From: a bacterium
GTDB taxonomy: Bacteria > Zixibacteria > MSB-5A5 > WJJR01
Direction of reading: 5' to 3'
DNA length: 54,115 nucleotides
Assembly: GCA_035559435.1 (NCBI GenBank)
Contig: DATMBC010000017.1
Location: 75,848-129,962 of the forward strand
In this document: one piece after another, positions 29,901-38,500 of the stretch
How the letters are laid out: each line of letters starts with the position of its first letter
Numbering within the stretch: the first letter of the stretch is position 1
Made by a program: the position numbers and the translations under genes
Notes under the pieces: generated by a model
The model's input: the letters and a program-made list of their open reading frames with translations, nothing else
What the model was told of the DNA's origin: nothing
Database searches by the model: none

Positions 29901-30215
29901 ATGGCCGGGGCGGGGATCGTGATTCGCAACTCAATCATCCTTGTCGATTTCATCGAACTTCGCGTTCATGAGGGCATGCCGCTGGATGAGGCGGTGATCG
30001 ACGCCGGCGCGGTGCGGTTCCGGCCGATGCTTTTGACCGCCGGCGCGGTGATCGTCGGCGCCGGGGTGATTCTCTTCGATCCGATCTTCCAGGGACTGGC
30101 GATCGCGCTGATGGCCGGCGAGGTGGCCTCGCTGCTGATCAGCCGCATCGCGGTGCCGGTCCTGTACTATGTCGGTCACAAGCACAGACACGCCGCCCCG
30201 GTGCAGGCGGTTTGA
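26967..30215 (+). CDS. RND-superfamily efflux permease (AcrB-like)
   Basis: A 1082-residue, 12-helix inner-membrane pump. N-terminal helix [20 protein letters not shown], then the porter-domain block [20 protein letters not shown]. The TM4 proton-relay motif is [19 protein letters not shown], with the adjacent Asp pair of AcrB-type pumps. The duplicated half has [20 protein letters not shown] and [19 protein letters not shown]. The substrate is not predictable; the rhodanese regulator and DUF2892 neighbour hint at a sulfur species or a thiophilic metal or toxicant. Start ATG overlaps the adaptor stop. Confidence 0.92.
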   Translation: MSATPPHPPSSQGLAGTFARSFVNSQLTPLLIIASVLLGVLAVTLLPREEEPQIKVPMVDVMVAVPGFSAQEVENRVTAPMEKLIWEIPGVEYVYSITRPEQALVIVRFLVGEDVERSLVKLNQKLQSNFDRIPSGVSFPILKPRSIDDVPILALTFHSPLKDHFELRQLVAELEEHVKQVKDVSETVLIGGLRRQYRVQLDPHALAARGLDPLSVIPILQQANRQMRSGAITRDNRELVVETDGFLQSARDIEQVVLGVYDGAPVYLRDVATVLDGPEELNQVVFFGSGAAASDRHQDEAAVTLSIAKRPGTNAIVVANHVLEKIDHLKGQFLPADVQMTVTRHYGETAEEKSNELLLHMMIAVVSVSILILLSLGWRESIIVALAIPSTLALTLLVFYMTGFTLNRITLFALIFSIGILVDDAIVVVENITRHLRLPQNQGRPWGQVAIEAVSEVGNPTILATWAVIAAVFPMAFVGGLMGPYMRPIPIGATAAMLFSLVVAFAVTPWAAVRVLHWKRDKDEKSGHGETEEWTTRLYRRYMGELIHNPTARRIFMLVVSLALLGAMGLVAIGWVQVKMLPFDNKNEFQIVINMPEGSSLEQTVRASREIALSLSHEPEVTNYQVYAGTSAPFNFNGLVRHYFLRRGANVADIQVNLLPKGERSAQSHEIAKRVRPKVAEIARRFNARVAVAEVPPGPPVLQTLVAEIYGPTDSSRTQLAREVRRVFASTPGVVDIDTYQEEDQRKLTFVVDHEKAAMHGISADMIAHTLRVAVDGVPVDIGHEPREREDIQVVVELPRAHKTGPQDLLGLALRSPRTGALVPMSELVRVEERIVDKTRYRKNLMPVTYVIGDVAGERESPVYAIMDMNKQLAQLDMTAFGGRASGLQVYNASQPFSTMEPSLKWDGEWHITIEVFRDLGMAFAAVLILIYILMVGWFQSLLTPLVVMAAIPFSLIGIMPAHGLMGAFFTATSMIGFMAGAGIVIRNSIILVDFIELRVHEGMPLDEAVIDAGAVRFRPMLLTAGAVIVGAGVILFDPIFQGLAIALMAGEVASLLISRIAVPVLYYVGHKHRHAAPVQAV

Positions 30216-30268
30216 GCGCGAACAAGAGCGTTTCGGTAACGTATAAGCAAAGGACAGAGGAGGAAGAC

Positions 30269-30472
30269 ATGTCACTCGAACGCACTATCCGCGCCATCGC
30301 CGGGACGTTCGTTCTGGCCAGCGTGGCCCTGGGCTGGTTCGTCAGTCCCTACTGGTTTCTGTTCACCGCGTTTGTGGGCGCCAATCTGTTGCAGTCGGCG
30401 TTCACGAAGTGGTGCCTGATGGAAGATATTCTGAAGAAGACGGTCTTTGCGCGCCGTCAGCCCGCGTCGTAG
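30269..30472 (+). CDS. small DUF2892 (YgaP-like) membrane protein
   Basis: A 67-residue protein with two hydrophobic segments (IAGTFVLASVALGWFVSPYW and FLFTAFVGANLLQSAF) and the family's SLERTIRAIAG opening and C-terminal W-C-L-M-E-D-I. DUF2892 is the membrane tail of E. coli YgaP, where it follows a rhodanese domain. Here the rhodanese sits on the regulator at the other end of the operon. AGGAGGAAGAC precedes the ATG. A role in moving or shielding sulfane sulfur is inference. Confidence 0.8.
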   Translation: MSLERTIRAIAGTFVLASVALGWFVSPYWFLFTAFVGANLLQSAFTKWCLMEDILKKTVFARRQPAS

Positions 30473-30479
30473 GCGCGCC

Positions 30480-31265
30480 TCAAACCGCCGGAGTGTCCGG
30501 CGGCGGGTTCGGACGAAACGTGGCCGGGGTCTGCGCCTCGGCCACGAGTTTTTCCAGCTTTTCGCGCAGGGCCCCCAGTTCCTTCGACTTGAACGCGCTT
30601 TTGGTTTTCTCGAGGACGGCGATCGTCTCCTGCAGCGCCTCCAACAGAACCTTCGGGCGCGGACAATCCATCAGATGGCAGGCGTCGCCCTGGACACGGT
30701 GGCGCTGGTTGAAGACCAGACGCTGCATGTCATCCAGCGCCCCGTAGATGTTGCGTATGGTCAGCGCCAGGAAGGTCTCGACCGAGGCCTGCGTGTCGGG
30801 CGTGGTCGCGCGCACCATGAGCGACTCGACCAGATCGACCGAATCGAGCCATTCCTCCACACGGCGGCGTTGGCTGTGCACGACGCTGAACTGGTGGCGG
30901 AATTGCAGCGCCACGCGGATGCGCTGCAACAGCAGATCGAAATCCAGCGGCTTTTCCAGATAACCCCACACGGGCAGTTCGAGCGCGTCGACGGCGGTCT
31001 CAAAGGACGGGTGCGCGGTGACGATGATCACCGGGAGACCGTCGATGGACCGCGCCACCTGGCGGATGAGCTCGAGGTTGGGATTGCCGGGCATCTTGAT
31101 GTCGGCGATCAGCACGTCGTAGTGGTTGCTGCGCAGCAGCGCGGCGGCGGTGGCGCCGTCGAGGGCGGTGTCGCAATAGTACCCCTCCTGCCGCAACAGC
31201 TCCGCGGTGGCGTTCAGAAAGGTCTTCTCATCATCCGCCAGCAGCAAACGGGGGGCGTCTTCCAT
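30480..31265 (-). CDS. response regulator with a helical, non-HTH output region
   Basis: A 261-residue receiver protein. The REC domain (about 5-120) has LLLADDEKTF, the phosphoacceptor Asp55 in LIADIKMPG, VIIVTAHPS and YLEKPLD. The remaining 140 residues look helical, with a heptad-like end (LGALREKLEKLVAEAQ) and no recognisable DNA-binding, GGDEF or AAA domain. It may act by protein contact. AGGAG 5 nt before the ATG fixes the start; the kinase gene ends 13 nt upstream, so the two form a pair. Confidence 0.87.
   Translation of the reverse strand: MEDAPRLLLADDEKTFLNATAELLRQEGYYCDTALDGATAAALLRSNHYDVLIADIKMPGNPNLELIRQVARSIDGLPVIIVTAHPSFETAVDALELPVWGYLEKPLDFDLLLQRIRVALQFRHQFSVVHSQRRRVEEWLDSVDLVESLMVRATTPDTQASVETFLALTIRNIYGALDDMQRLVFNQRHRVQGDACHLMDCPRPKVLLEALQETIAVLEKTKSAFKSKELGALREKLEKLVAEAQTPATFRPNPPPDTPAV
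30485..30503 (+). terminator. short hairpin after the RND operon, inside the convergent gene
   Basis: CCGCCGG (30485-30491) and CCGGCGG (30497-30503) form a 7-bp stem with a 5-nt loop, 13 nt after the DUF2892 stop. It lies within the last codons of the convergent response-regulator gene. Possible terminator for the (+) operon; no U-tract. Confidence 0.3.
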
Positions 31266-31278
31266 ATCGTCTCCTTGC

Positions 31279-33183
31279 TCACGAGGATGCGACCGGCAGG
31301 ATGACGGTGAAAACCGTTCCGCCGCCGGGCCGGCCTGTGTGGTCCACTTTTCCACCCACCGACTCCACCAGACTGCGCGTGACCGAGAGTCCGAGACCCA
31401 ATCCGGCGCCGTCACCGTGCGTCCTGGTGGTAAAGAACGGCTCGAAGATCTGATCGTGCAGTTCGGGGGCGATGCCCGCACCGCGGTCGCTCACACGGAT
31501 GGCGAGGCCGGAGGGATCGGCCTGGAGGTCGATGTGGACGACCTGGCCGGTGTGCGAGGCCTCCACCGCGTTCTGAATCAGATTAAAGAGGATTTGCTCC
31601 AGGTATCCCGCCGGCAAGTCGACCGCAGACCCGTCGAGAGGACCCGTTTCGATGCTGACACCCCTCTTTTCGGCGGTCAGCCGCAAAAGCGAGACGACAT
31701 CGCGGATGCAGTCCGCCACGACCACCCGTTGATGCTGGGAGCGCCCGGGACGGTGGAGCCGGAACATCAACTGAACGACCCGGGCGATGCGGTCGATTTC
31801 GCGGTTGATGAGGTCGACATATTCGTGATGCGGGTGGGTCGCGGGCACCGCGTCGCGGATGAGCCGGAAGGCGCTCTTGATCCCGGCCAGCGGGTTGTTG
31901 ATCTCGTGGGCGATGCGCGCCGCCATCCGTCCGGTGGCCGCCAGCTTTTCCTGCTCTGCACGCTGATGTTCCAGTTCGCGGATGCGCGAGGTGCGCTCCT
32001 GCACCAATCGTTCCAGTTCCTCGCCGTGACGGCGGTACTCGTCCTCAATCTGCTTGTGGCGGGTGATGTCGCGCATGAGCCCGAAGATGGCCTGGCGACC
32101 CTGGTAGGTGATCACTTGCCCGAGCACCTCGACCGGCATGGTGCTGCCGTCGCGACGGCGCAGGACATACTCGCTCAGCCGCGGTGTGTCGCCGCCGAGG
32201 ACTTCACGGATCCGGGAGGCCGCCCGCTTTCGGTCCTCGTCGGTAATCAGCTCCAGGGCCGGACGCCCGAGAACCTCCTCCATCGCGTAGCCCGTGGCCT
32301 TGAGGAAAGAGTCATTGACATAGGCGGTTTTGCCGTCGACGAGAATGAATATGAAGTCCGGGTTGAACTCGATCAGTGTGCGAAAGGTTCTCTCGCTTTC
32401 GCGAATGGCCGCCTCGGCCTGCTTGGTTGAAGTGATGTCGAAGGCGGCGCCGACCACGCCGATGATCGACCCCGACGACCCCCGCAGCGGACGAAGGCGC
32501 GTGCGGAAGTGGCGCTCCATCCAGGATAGCTCGTACTCAACCTCGCATCCGCGGAGCGCCTCGAAGTGCTGCCGGATGGGCAGAAACTCATGGTCCTGAG
32601 TCTGAAAATACTCAAACAGCGACATCCCGACCGCCTCGTTGGGCTTCAGGCCCAGATGCTCCAATCCCAGACCAAGCGAGGACGTGAAACGCAGTTTGTG
32701 ATCCGTGGTCCAGAAGACGACAGGCGATTGGGTGGAAAGCAGCTCGAACCATTCGATCCGCTGGCGCAGCGTGTGCTCCGAGCGATGGAGTTCGGTGCAG
32801 TCTTCGGCGATGCCGATGACCAGGCGGCCGTCGCCCGCCGGCGAATCGACGACCGTTCCGGTGTCGCGGATCCAGCGCACCGCGCCCATGCCATCCTTGA
32901 TGCGATAGCTGATGTCATAGTGATCCAACGTGCCGGCCAGGATCTGATTGTAGTAGGTGCGCACGCGGTCGCGGTCATCCGGCAGAATTGTGTCGATCAG
33001 GATTTCGGGATCCCCGAGCGCGGCCTCGACGGGCATCCGCCAGACGCGCTCGAAGGCCGGACTCATATAGAGAACCCGCGGCGGATCCAGCGCCAGCACC
33101 TGATACACCTGGTTGGTGCGCTCCACCAACAGCTGCAACCACTCGACCGGCTGGCCGGCATGCCGCGATTGGGCGGATGTCAC
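31279..33183 (-). CDS. multi-PAS sensor histidine kinase
   Basis: A 634-residue soluble kinase with about three PAS domains: residues 12-125 (PAC end DCTELHRSEHTL), 135-255 (FDITSTKQAEAAIRESERTF) and 260-375 (MRDITRHKQIEDEYRRH). A coiled coil follows, then the H-box ARIAHEINNPLAGIKSAFRL (His426) and an HATPase with NLIQNAVEAS, DRGAGIAPE and GLGLGLSVTRSLVE. There are no membrane segments, so it reads a cytoplasmic signal. The GTG at 33183 with CGAGG upstream is the likely start; a TTG at 33252 would add 23 residues. Partner of the downstream regulator. Confidence 0.88.
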   Translation of the reverse strand: MTSAQSRHAGQPVEWLQLLVERTNQVYQVLALDPPRVLYMSPAFERVWRMPVEAALGDPEILIDTILPDDRDRVRTYYNQILAGTLDHYDISYRIKDGMGAVRWIRDTGTVVDSPAGDGRLVIGIAEDCTELHRSEHTLRQRIEWFELLSTQSPVVFWTTDHKLRFTSSLGLGLEHLGLKPNEAVGMSLFEYFQTQDHEFLPIRQHFEALRGCEVEYELSWMERHFRTRLRPLRGSSGSIIGVVGAAFDITSTKQAEAAIRESERTFRTLIEFNPDFIFILVDGKTAYVNDSFLKATGYAMEEVLGRPALELITDEDRKRAASRIREVLGGDTPRLSEYVLRRRDGSTMPVEVLGQVITYQGRQAIFGLMRDITRHKQIEDEYRRHGEELERLVQERTSRIRELEHQRAEQEKLAATGRMAARIAHEINNPLAGIKSAFRLIRDAVPATHPHHEYVDLINREIDRIARVVQLMFRLHRPGRSQHQRVVVADCIRDVVSLLRLTAEKRGVSIETGPLDGSAVDLPAGYLEQILFNLIQNAVEASHTGQVVHIDLQADPSGLAIRVSDRGAGIAPELHDQIFEPFFTTRTHGDGAGLGLGLSVTRSLVESVGGKVDHTGRPGGGTVFTVILPVASS

Positions 33184-33369
33184 AATGAAACCTCGGGAGT
33201 CGGGCTCGGACGCGGACAGATGGCCAACATGAAGCACGCCTTCGCGGACCAAGTCCGCGCCGGAACGTCAAAGGTCAAGCGGGGCGCCTACCTTGTTAAA
33301 TTTCCCGTGAATGGGGCGGGTTGTCAACGCGATTCCGGCGCGTCGCTCCGTCCGCAAGGTCAAAAGTGC

Positions 33370-33400
33370 CCGGACCGATCGCGGGGAGCGATCGGTCCGG
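33370..33400. terminator. 13-bp perfect hairpin
   Basis: CCGGACCGATCGC (33370-33382) pairs with GCGATCGGTCCGG (33388-33400) around a 5-nt loop. Read leftward it is followed by GCACTTTTGA, a short U-run, so it may stop leftward transcription coming from the metal-efflux side. No gene on that strand needs a terminator here, so an insulating or regulatory role is equally possible. Confidence 0.45.
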
Positions 33401-33469
33401 GGTCGATGCGGCAGGCGGGGGAGTCGCGTGGCAGACGTGGCGGATGAAGCGACACGATATGGCCCTTGA

Positions 33470-33557
33470 GGCAATTGCCGATGTTCCCACGGCAAATTGC
33501 GGGTAAATTCAATTCCGGCAATCGGTTGAACTGGCACGGTCAAAGGCGGCAATTTAG
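33470..33557. repeat. four GGCAATT-like elements upstream of the metal-efflux operon
   Basis: GGCAATTGCCG (33470-33480), GGCAAATTGCG (33491-33501), GGCAATCGG (33517-33525) and GGCAATTTAG (33548-33557) lie within 88 nt before the Cys-rich gene. The first two can also pair as a bulged hairpin. Possible binding sites of a metal regulator; no regulator gene is adjacent. Confidence 0.4.
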
Positions 33558-33602
33558 TTCGGCACACCGGCGCCGATCTGAGGTATTATAGAGATTGAAA
33601 CT

Positions 33603-33914
33603 ATGCGCTTTTTCCGCCACACATTGATTCTGGCCGCCATCGGCCTCCTTCTCATTGGTCTGATTGGGACCAGTTATGCGACCTGTCTGGTCACGGCGGG
33701 AGCGAACTGCTGCGAGGATGATCACGAGTGCGGCGATCCGATCTGCGGTGAGGGTATGACCTGCCATTGCGCCTGCGGCCTGTCCTGCATTCTGCCGACG
33801 CGCACGCAGCTGGCGCCGGTCTTCACCCAGACCGCCGAGCTGACGGTGGAACCGTCGCTTACCCTGCCCTTCGACGTGGCCGTCGATTTGTACCGTCCCC
33901 CGAAGTCTGCCTGA
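33603..33914 (+). CDS. Cys-rich membrane-anchored small protein, putative metal binder
   Basis: A 103-residue protein. Residues 8-24 form a signal/anchor (LILAAIGLLLIGLIGTS). A dense cysteine segment follows: Cys28, 36, 37, 43, 48, 54, 56, 58 and 62, including NCCEDDHEC and MTCHCACGLSC, then a Cys-free tail. Nine cysteines with acidic residues and His in about 35 residues suggest thiophilic metal or Fe-S/disulfide chemistry in the envelope. It heads the operon of a CusB/CusA-type exporter. I do not recognise a named family. Confidence 0.75.
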   Translation: MRFFRHTLILAAIGLLLIGLIGTSYATCLVTAGANCCEDDHECGDPICGEGMTCHCACGLSCILPTRTQLAPVFTQTAELTVEPSLTLPFDVAVDLYRPPKSA

Positions 33915-34030
33915 TCCTCCGGTCGCGGCAACGGGCCGCGACGTCATTCCACACCCTTCTGTTTGGCACGGTGTCCGTGCGGGCGTACGTGTCGCCCGCC
34001 GTGGCGGCATCATGGAGGCATTGAGGCAAG

Positions 34031-35536
34031 ATGAAACGATACATTCCTGTGTTGGCGGCGTTGGTCGCCGGGGCGCTGATCGGCACCGCCTTCGACCTGA
34101 ACCGTCATGAGCAACCGCCGACTTCGACGTCGGCGCCCGAACCGGCGACCACCCCATCCGACCACCCCGAACACCCCGGCCATGAGTTGCATGGGTCCGA
34201 AGCCGCGACCCTGGATTGGTGCGCGGAGCATCGGGTACCGGAGTCGGCCTGCACTCGCTGCCATCCGTCGCTGGTCGCCGCCTTCAAGGAACGCGGCGAT
34301 TGGTGCGTCGAGCATGATCTCCCCGAGTCGCACTGCCGGTTGTGCAATCCGGGGATCGAGTTTCCGCAGGAGGCGGCGTTGCGCGCCAGCCAGCCGCCGC
34401 CGGAATTGGGCGTGTCGATCTTTTTCCCGGCCAACCAGCCGTTGTGCGCCACCGATCAGGCCATCATTCAATTCGCCTCGCAGGAGACCTTTACCCGCGC
34501 GGGGCTGACCATCGAGCCGGTGCGCGCCTCGGCGGAGATCGCCGCCATTGAGGCGCCGGCCGAAGTGGTCTTCGACCAGGAGCAGGCGGCCATCCTTACT
34601 CTGCCGGTACGCGCTTCGGTCATCCACTGGCTCGCCGAACCGGGCGATCCGGTGCGCGAGGGCCAGATGCTCGCGCTCTGCGAGTCCCCCGAGGCGGCGC
34701 GTTTGAAGGGCGAGTATCTCGAGGCCTGCGCCGATGCCGAGCGTCTTGAGAAAGCCCAGGCGCGTCAGGAGGCGATGTTCCAGCGGAATCTGATCGACGC
34801 AGCCACCTATGAGCAGGCGCAGGCGGAGACGCGGTCGGCCGCGGCGCGCCGCGAAGGCGCCGAGCACGAACTGCGCTCTCTCGGCCTCAACGACGATGAC
34901 CTGGCCGAAGTGCGCGAGGGCAAGTTGACCGCTCGTTTTGCCCTGCGGGCGCCGGCATCCGGGACCTTGGTCGAGCGCCTCGCGCCTCTGGGGATCGCGC
35001 TGGAGGAAGGCACGCAGCTGGCGACCGTCGCCGACCCCTCGGATCTCTGGATCGAGGCGCGGGTGCGCGACACCGATCTGCCGCGCCTCCGGACCGGACA
35101 GCCGACGGTGTTCACGTCCGATGGCGGCAGTCTCGAACGAACCGAGGCGCGCGTGATCTGGGTCTCGCAGTTCCTCGATCCACATTCGCGCACTGGCGTC
35201 GTGCGCGCCAAACCGGTGGGAGAGGCCCGCTGGCTGCGCGCCCACCAATTTGGACACCTGGACTTTATCGAAGCCGGCGATCGTCCCGCGGTGCTGGTGC
35301 CGAAGGATGCGGTGCAGTGGGAAGGATGCTGCCATGTCGTGTTTGTGCGCGAGGCACCCGACCGCTACCGCCCGCGCAAGGTCACGCTGGCCAAGGGCGA
35401 CACGGAGCACTATCGCGTCCTCGACGGGCTGCAACCCGACGAGTGGGTGGTGGTGCACGGAAGTTTCCTGCTGAAGACCGAGTTGAAAAAATCCAGCATC
35501 GGCGCCGGTTGCTGCGGCCTGGATGCCAAATCCTGA
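34031..35536 (+). CDS. heavy-metal RND adaptor (CusB-like) with duplicated N-terminal Cys/His motif
   Basis: A 501-residue membrane-fusion protein. A signal/anchor is at 5-21 and a His-rich linker (HPEHPGHELHG) follows. Two tandem copies of W-C-x-E-H-x-x-P-E-S-x-C-x-x-C lie at residues 63-77 and 91-105. Then come the usual adaptor domains: a barrel-sandwich (LPVRASVIHWLAEPGDPVRE), a helical hairpin, a beta-barrel (LATVADPSDLWIEARVRDTD) and a C-terminal region ending in GAGCCGLD. GAGG precedes the ATG. Delivers metal ions or passes them to the next gene's pump; the motif pair probably binds them. Confidence 0.87.
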   Translation: MKRYIPVLAALVAGALIGTAFDLNRHEQPPTSTSAPEPATTPSDHPEHPGHELHGSEAATLDWCAEHRVPESACTRCHPSLVAAFKERGDWCVEHDLPESHCRLCNPGIEFPQEAALRASQPPPELGVSIFFPANQPLCATDQAIIQFASQETFTRAGLTIEPVRASAEIAAIEAPAEVVFDQEQAAILTLPVRASVIHWLAEPGDPVREGQMLALCESPEAARLKGEYLEACADAERLEKAQARQEAMFQRNLIDAATYEQAQAETRSAAARREGAEHELRSLGLNDDDLAEVREGKLTARFALRAPASGTLVERLAPLGIALEEGTQLATVADPSDLWIEARVRDTDLPRLRTGQPTVFTSDGGSLERTEARVIWVSQFLDPHSRTGVVRAKPVGEARWLRAHQFGHLDFIEAGDRPAVLVPKDAVQWEGCCHVVFVREAPDRYRPRKVTLAKGDTEHYRVLDGLQPDEWVVVHGSFLLKTELKKSSIGAGCCGLDAKS

Positions 35537-35545
35537 GGACGCCGC

Positions 35546-38500
35546 GTGCTGACAAAACTGATCGACTTCACGATCCAGCAGCGCTGGCTCATGATCTGTT
35601 TGGCCGGGTTGCTGGTGATCGCCGGACTGGTCGCGCTGACGCGGCTGCCGTTCGACGCTTTCCCCGACACGTCGCCGGTAATGGTTCAGGTCAACGTGTC
35701 CGCCCCCGGCTGGGCGCCGGAGGAAGTGGAACGGCAGATCACCTATCCGATCGAGCGGGAGTTGTCCGGCCTGGCCGGACTGACCGAGGTCCGTTCGATC
35801 TCCAAGTATGGCCTTTCGCAGGTCAATCTGGTCTTTCGCGATGAGATCGACATCTACCTCGCCCGTCAGCAGACCACCGAACGATTGGTCGGGGTCGAAC
35901 TCCCCGACGGCGTCCCGGCTCCCAAGTTGGGACCGATCTCGACCGGACTGGGCGAAGTGTTCCATTACATCCTCGTGGGCGATCTCGAAGACCCCACCGA
36001 GGCGCGCACGATCCAGGATTGGATCATTAAGCCGCAATTGCAGGCGGTCCCCGGGGTGGCCGAGGTCAACAGTTGGGGGGGATTCGAAAAGCAGTACCAG
36101 GTGCTGTTCGATCCGAACCGTCTGGTCCAGTACGGCCTCGCCTTGACTGACGTGGTCGAGCGCCTGCGCGCCAACATCGGCAACGTCCCCGGCGGCGAGA
36201 TGATTCGCGGCGGCGAGCAGACGCTGGTGCGCGGCGTCGGGGTCGTGAACGACCGCCGCCAGATCGAGGAACTGGTGATCGCCGAACGCGATGGCACGCC
36301 GGTGCACATCCACGACATCGCCGATGTCGTGATCGGGCACGAAATCCGTCGCGGCGCGACCACCTACGACGGCCGCGGCGAGGCGATCCTCGGGTTGGGC
36401 TTCATGCTCACCGGCGAGAACTCGCGCGATGTCACCGAACGGCTGGCGCGGCAGTTGGAGGAGGCCAGGAAATCGCTGCCGCCGGGCATCGAGGCGCGGG
36501 TGGTCTATCAGCGCACCGACCTGGTTGGGCAGATTCTGGGCACGGTGCAGCACAACCTGTTTTTCGGCGCCATCCTGGTCATTGCCGTGCTGTTTGTCTT
36601 CCTCGGACACCTGCGCGCCGGGCTGATTGTCGCCTCGGCGATCCCGCTGTCGATGCTGTTTGCCTTCGACATGATGACGCGGCTGGGGATCGCCGGCAGT
36701 CTGATGAGTCTGGGGGCGATCGACTTCGGGCTGGCGGTCGACAACGCGGTGATCCAGGTGGAAAACGCCGCGCGCCGGTTGGCGGTGATGGAAGCGGGCC
36801 GCTCGCGCCTGCAGGTGGTCCGTGACGCCATCCTCGAGGTGCGCAAGCCCACGCTCTTCGGCGAATTGATCGTGATGCTGGTCTACCTGCCCATCCTGAC
36901 ACTCGAGGGCATCGAAGGCAAGATGTTTCGTCCGATGGCGCTCACCGTGGTGCTGGTGCTGATCGGATCGCTCATCATGTCGTTTTCGGTGATCCCGGCG
37001 ATGATCGCGATCTTCATGAAACCGGGCGCGAAGGAACGCGAGCCGCGGCTGGTGCTGTGGTTGCAGCGGGTCTACCGTCCGGCGCTCGACTGGGCGTTGC
37101 GGCACGGACGGGCGGTGCTGGTCACGGCGCTCGTGATGTTGCTTGTGGGCATCGGATTGTTCACACGGTTGGGATCGGAGTTCATCCCGCGTCTGTCCGA
37201 GGGAACCATCGCGATCAATCTGGTGCGTCTGGCGGGGGTCTCGCTGGAGCAGTCGATCGATTACAGCACCCGCATTGAGCGCGCCCTGCTGGCAAAGTTT
37301 CCCGATGAGATCGCGCACATCTGGTCGCGCACCGGCACCGCCGAACTGGCCACCGACCCGATGGGGCTGGAACTGACCGATGTGTTCATAACGCTCACGC
37401 CGCGCGACCAGTGGACGCGCGCCGGCAATCAGGCCGAACTGGTCGCGTTGATGGATCAGGAACTGGCCGATCTGCCCGGCATGAACCGGGTCTTCACCCA
37501 GCCGATCGAGATGCGCGTCAACGAGCTGATCGCCGGCATCCGCGCCGATGTTGGGATCAAGATCTTCGGCGACGATCTCGACATTCTCGAACAGAAAGCC
37601 GATGAGATCGCGGCGCTGGCCGAAACGATCAAGGGGAGCGCCGATGTGACCGTCGAGCAGTTGACCGGACAGCCGCAGTTTGACGTGGCGGTCGACCGGC
37701 ATCGGATTTCGCGCTATGGGCTTTCGGCGCGCGATGTGCTCAACTACACGGAGAGTTTCGGGGGGATCGAAGTCGGCGAAGTCTACGAGGGCCAGCGGCG
37801 GTTCGATCTGGCCGTCAAGATGGCGCCCGCCTGGCGGACCGCGCCCGAGGACATCGAACGCATTCCGATCGTGTCGCCGTCCGGCGCCCTGGTCACCATG
37901 GACCAGGTAACCATCCCGAAGGTCTCAACCGGGCCTTCGACCATCACCCGCGAATGGGGCAAGCGGCGCGCGGTGGTGCAATGCAATGTGCGCGGCCGCG
38001 ATGTCGGCTCGTTTGTCGACGAATTGCGTCGGCGCATCGGCGCGGAGATCGCCTTCCCGCCGGGGTATTTTGTCCGCTTTGGCGGACAGTTTGAAAACCT
38101 CGAACGGGCGCGCACACGCCTGGCGATCGTGGTGCCGATCGCGCTGCTTTTGATCTTTGGGCTTCTCTACTGGACTTATCGCTCGGTGCGCGATGCCATC
38201 CTCATCTTCACCGGCGTGCCGCTGGCGGTACTGGGCGGGATTGTCACCCTCGCGGTGCGCGGGATGCCCTTCTCCATTTCGGCCGGGGTGGGATTCATCG
38301 CGCTCTCCGGGGTCGCGGTGCTCAACGGGCTGGTGCTGGTTTCGACCATCAAGCGAATGCGCGCGGAGGGCATGGATCTCGAACCGGCGATCCGCGAGAG
38401 CGCGGTCACGCGCCTGCGCCCTGTGCTGATGACGGCGCTGGTGGCGGCCTTCGGTTTCATCCCGATGGCGCTCTCGCATGAGGTCGGCGCCGAGGTACAG

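Larger units (their letters stand above)
33184..33602. other. 419-nt intergenic region between divergent kinase and metal-efflux operons
   Basis: No convincing gene. It contains a perfect 13-bp hairpin at 33370-33400 and four GGCAATT-like elements between 33470 and 33557. An AT-rich TATTAT at 33584 could be part of the promoter for the Cys-rich gene. Short open frames here lack ribosome sites. Confidence 0.6.

Noticed and set aside
33444-33506. 20-codon open frame MKRHDMALEAIADVPTANCG
   Set aside because: No good ribosome site; it overlaps the repeat-rich regulatory region and has no recognisable feature.
34010-37702. Very long open frame antisense to the adaptor and CusA-type pump
   Set aside because: The opposite strand carries two strongly recognisable proteins. 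The antisense frame is His/Arg/Gln-rich, a GC-rich shadow pattern, and has no domain.
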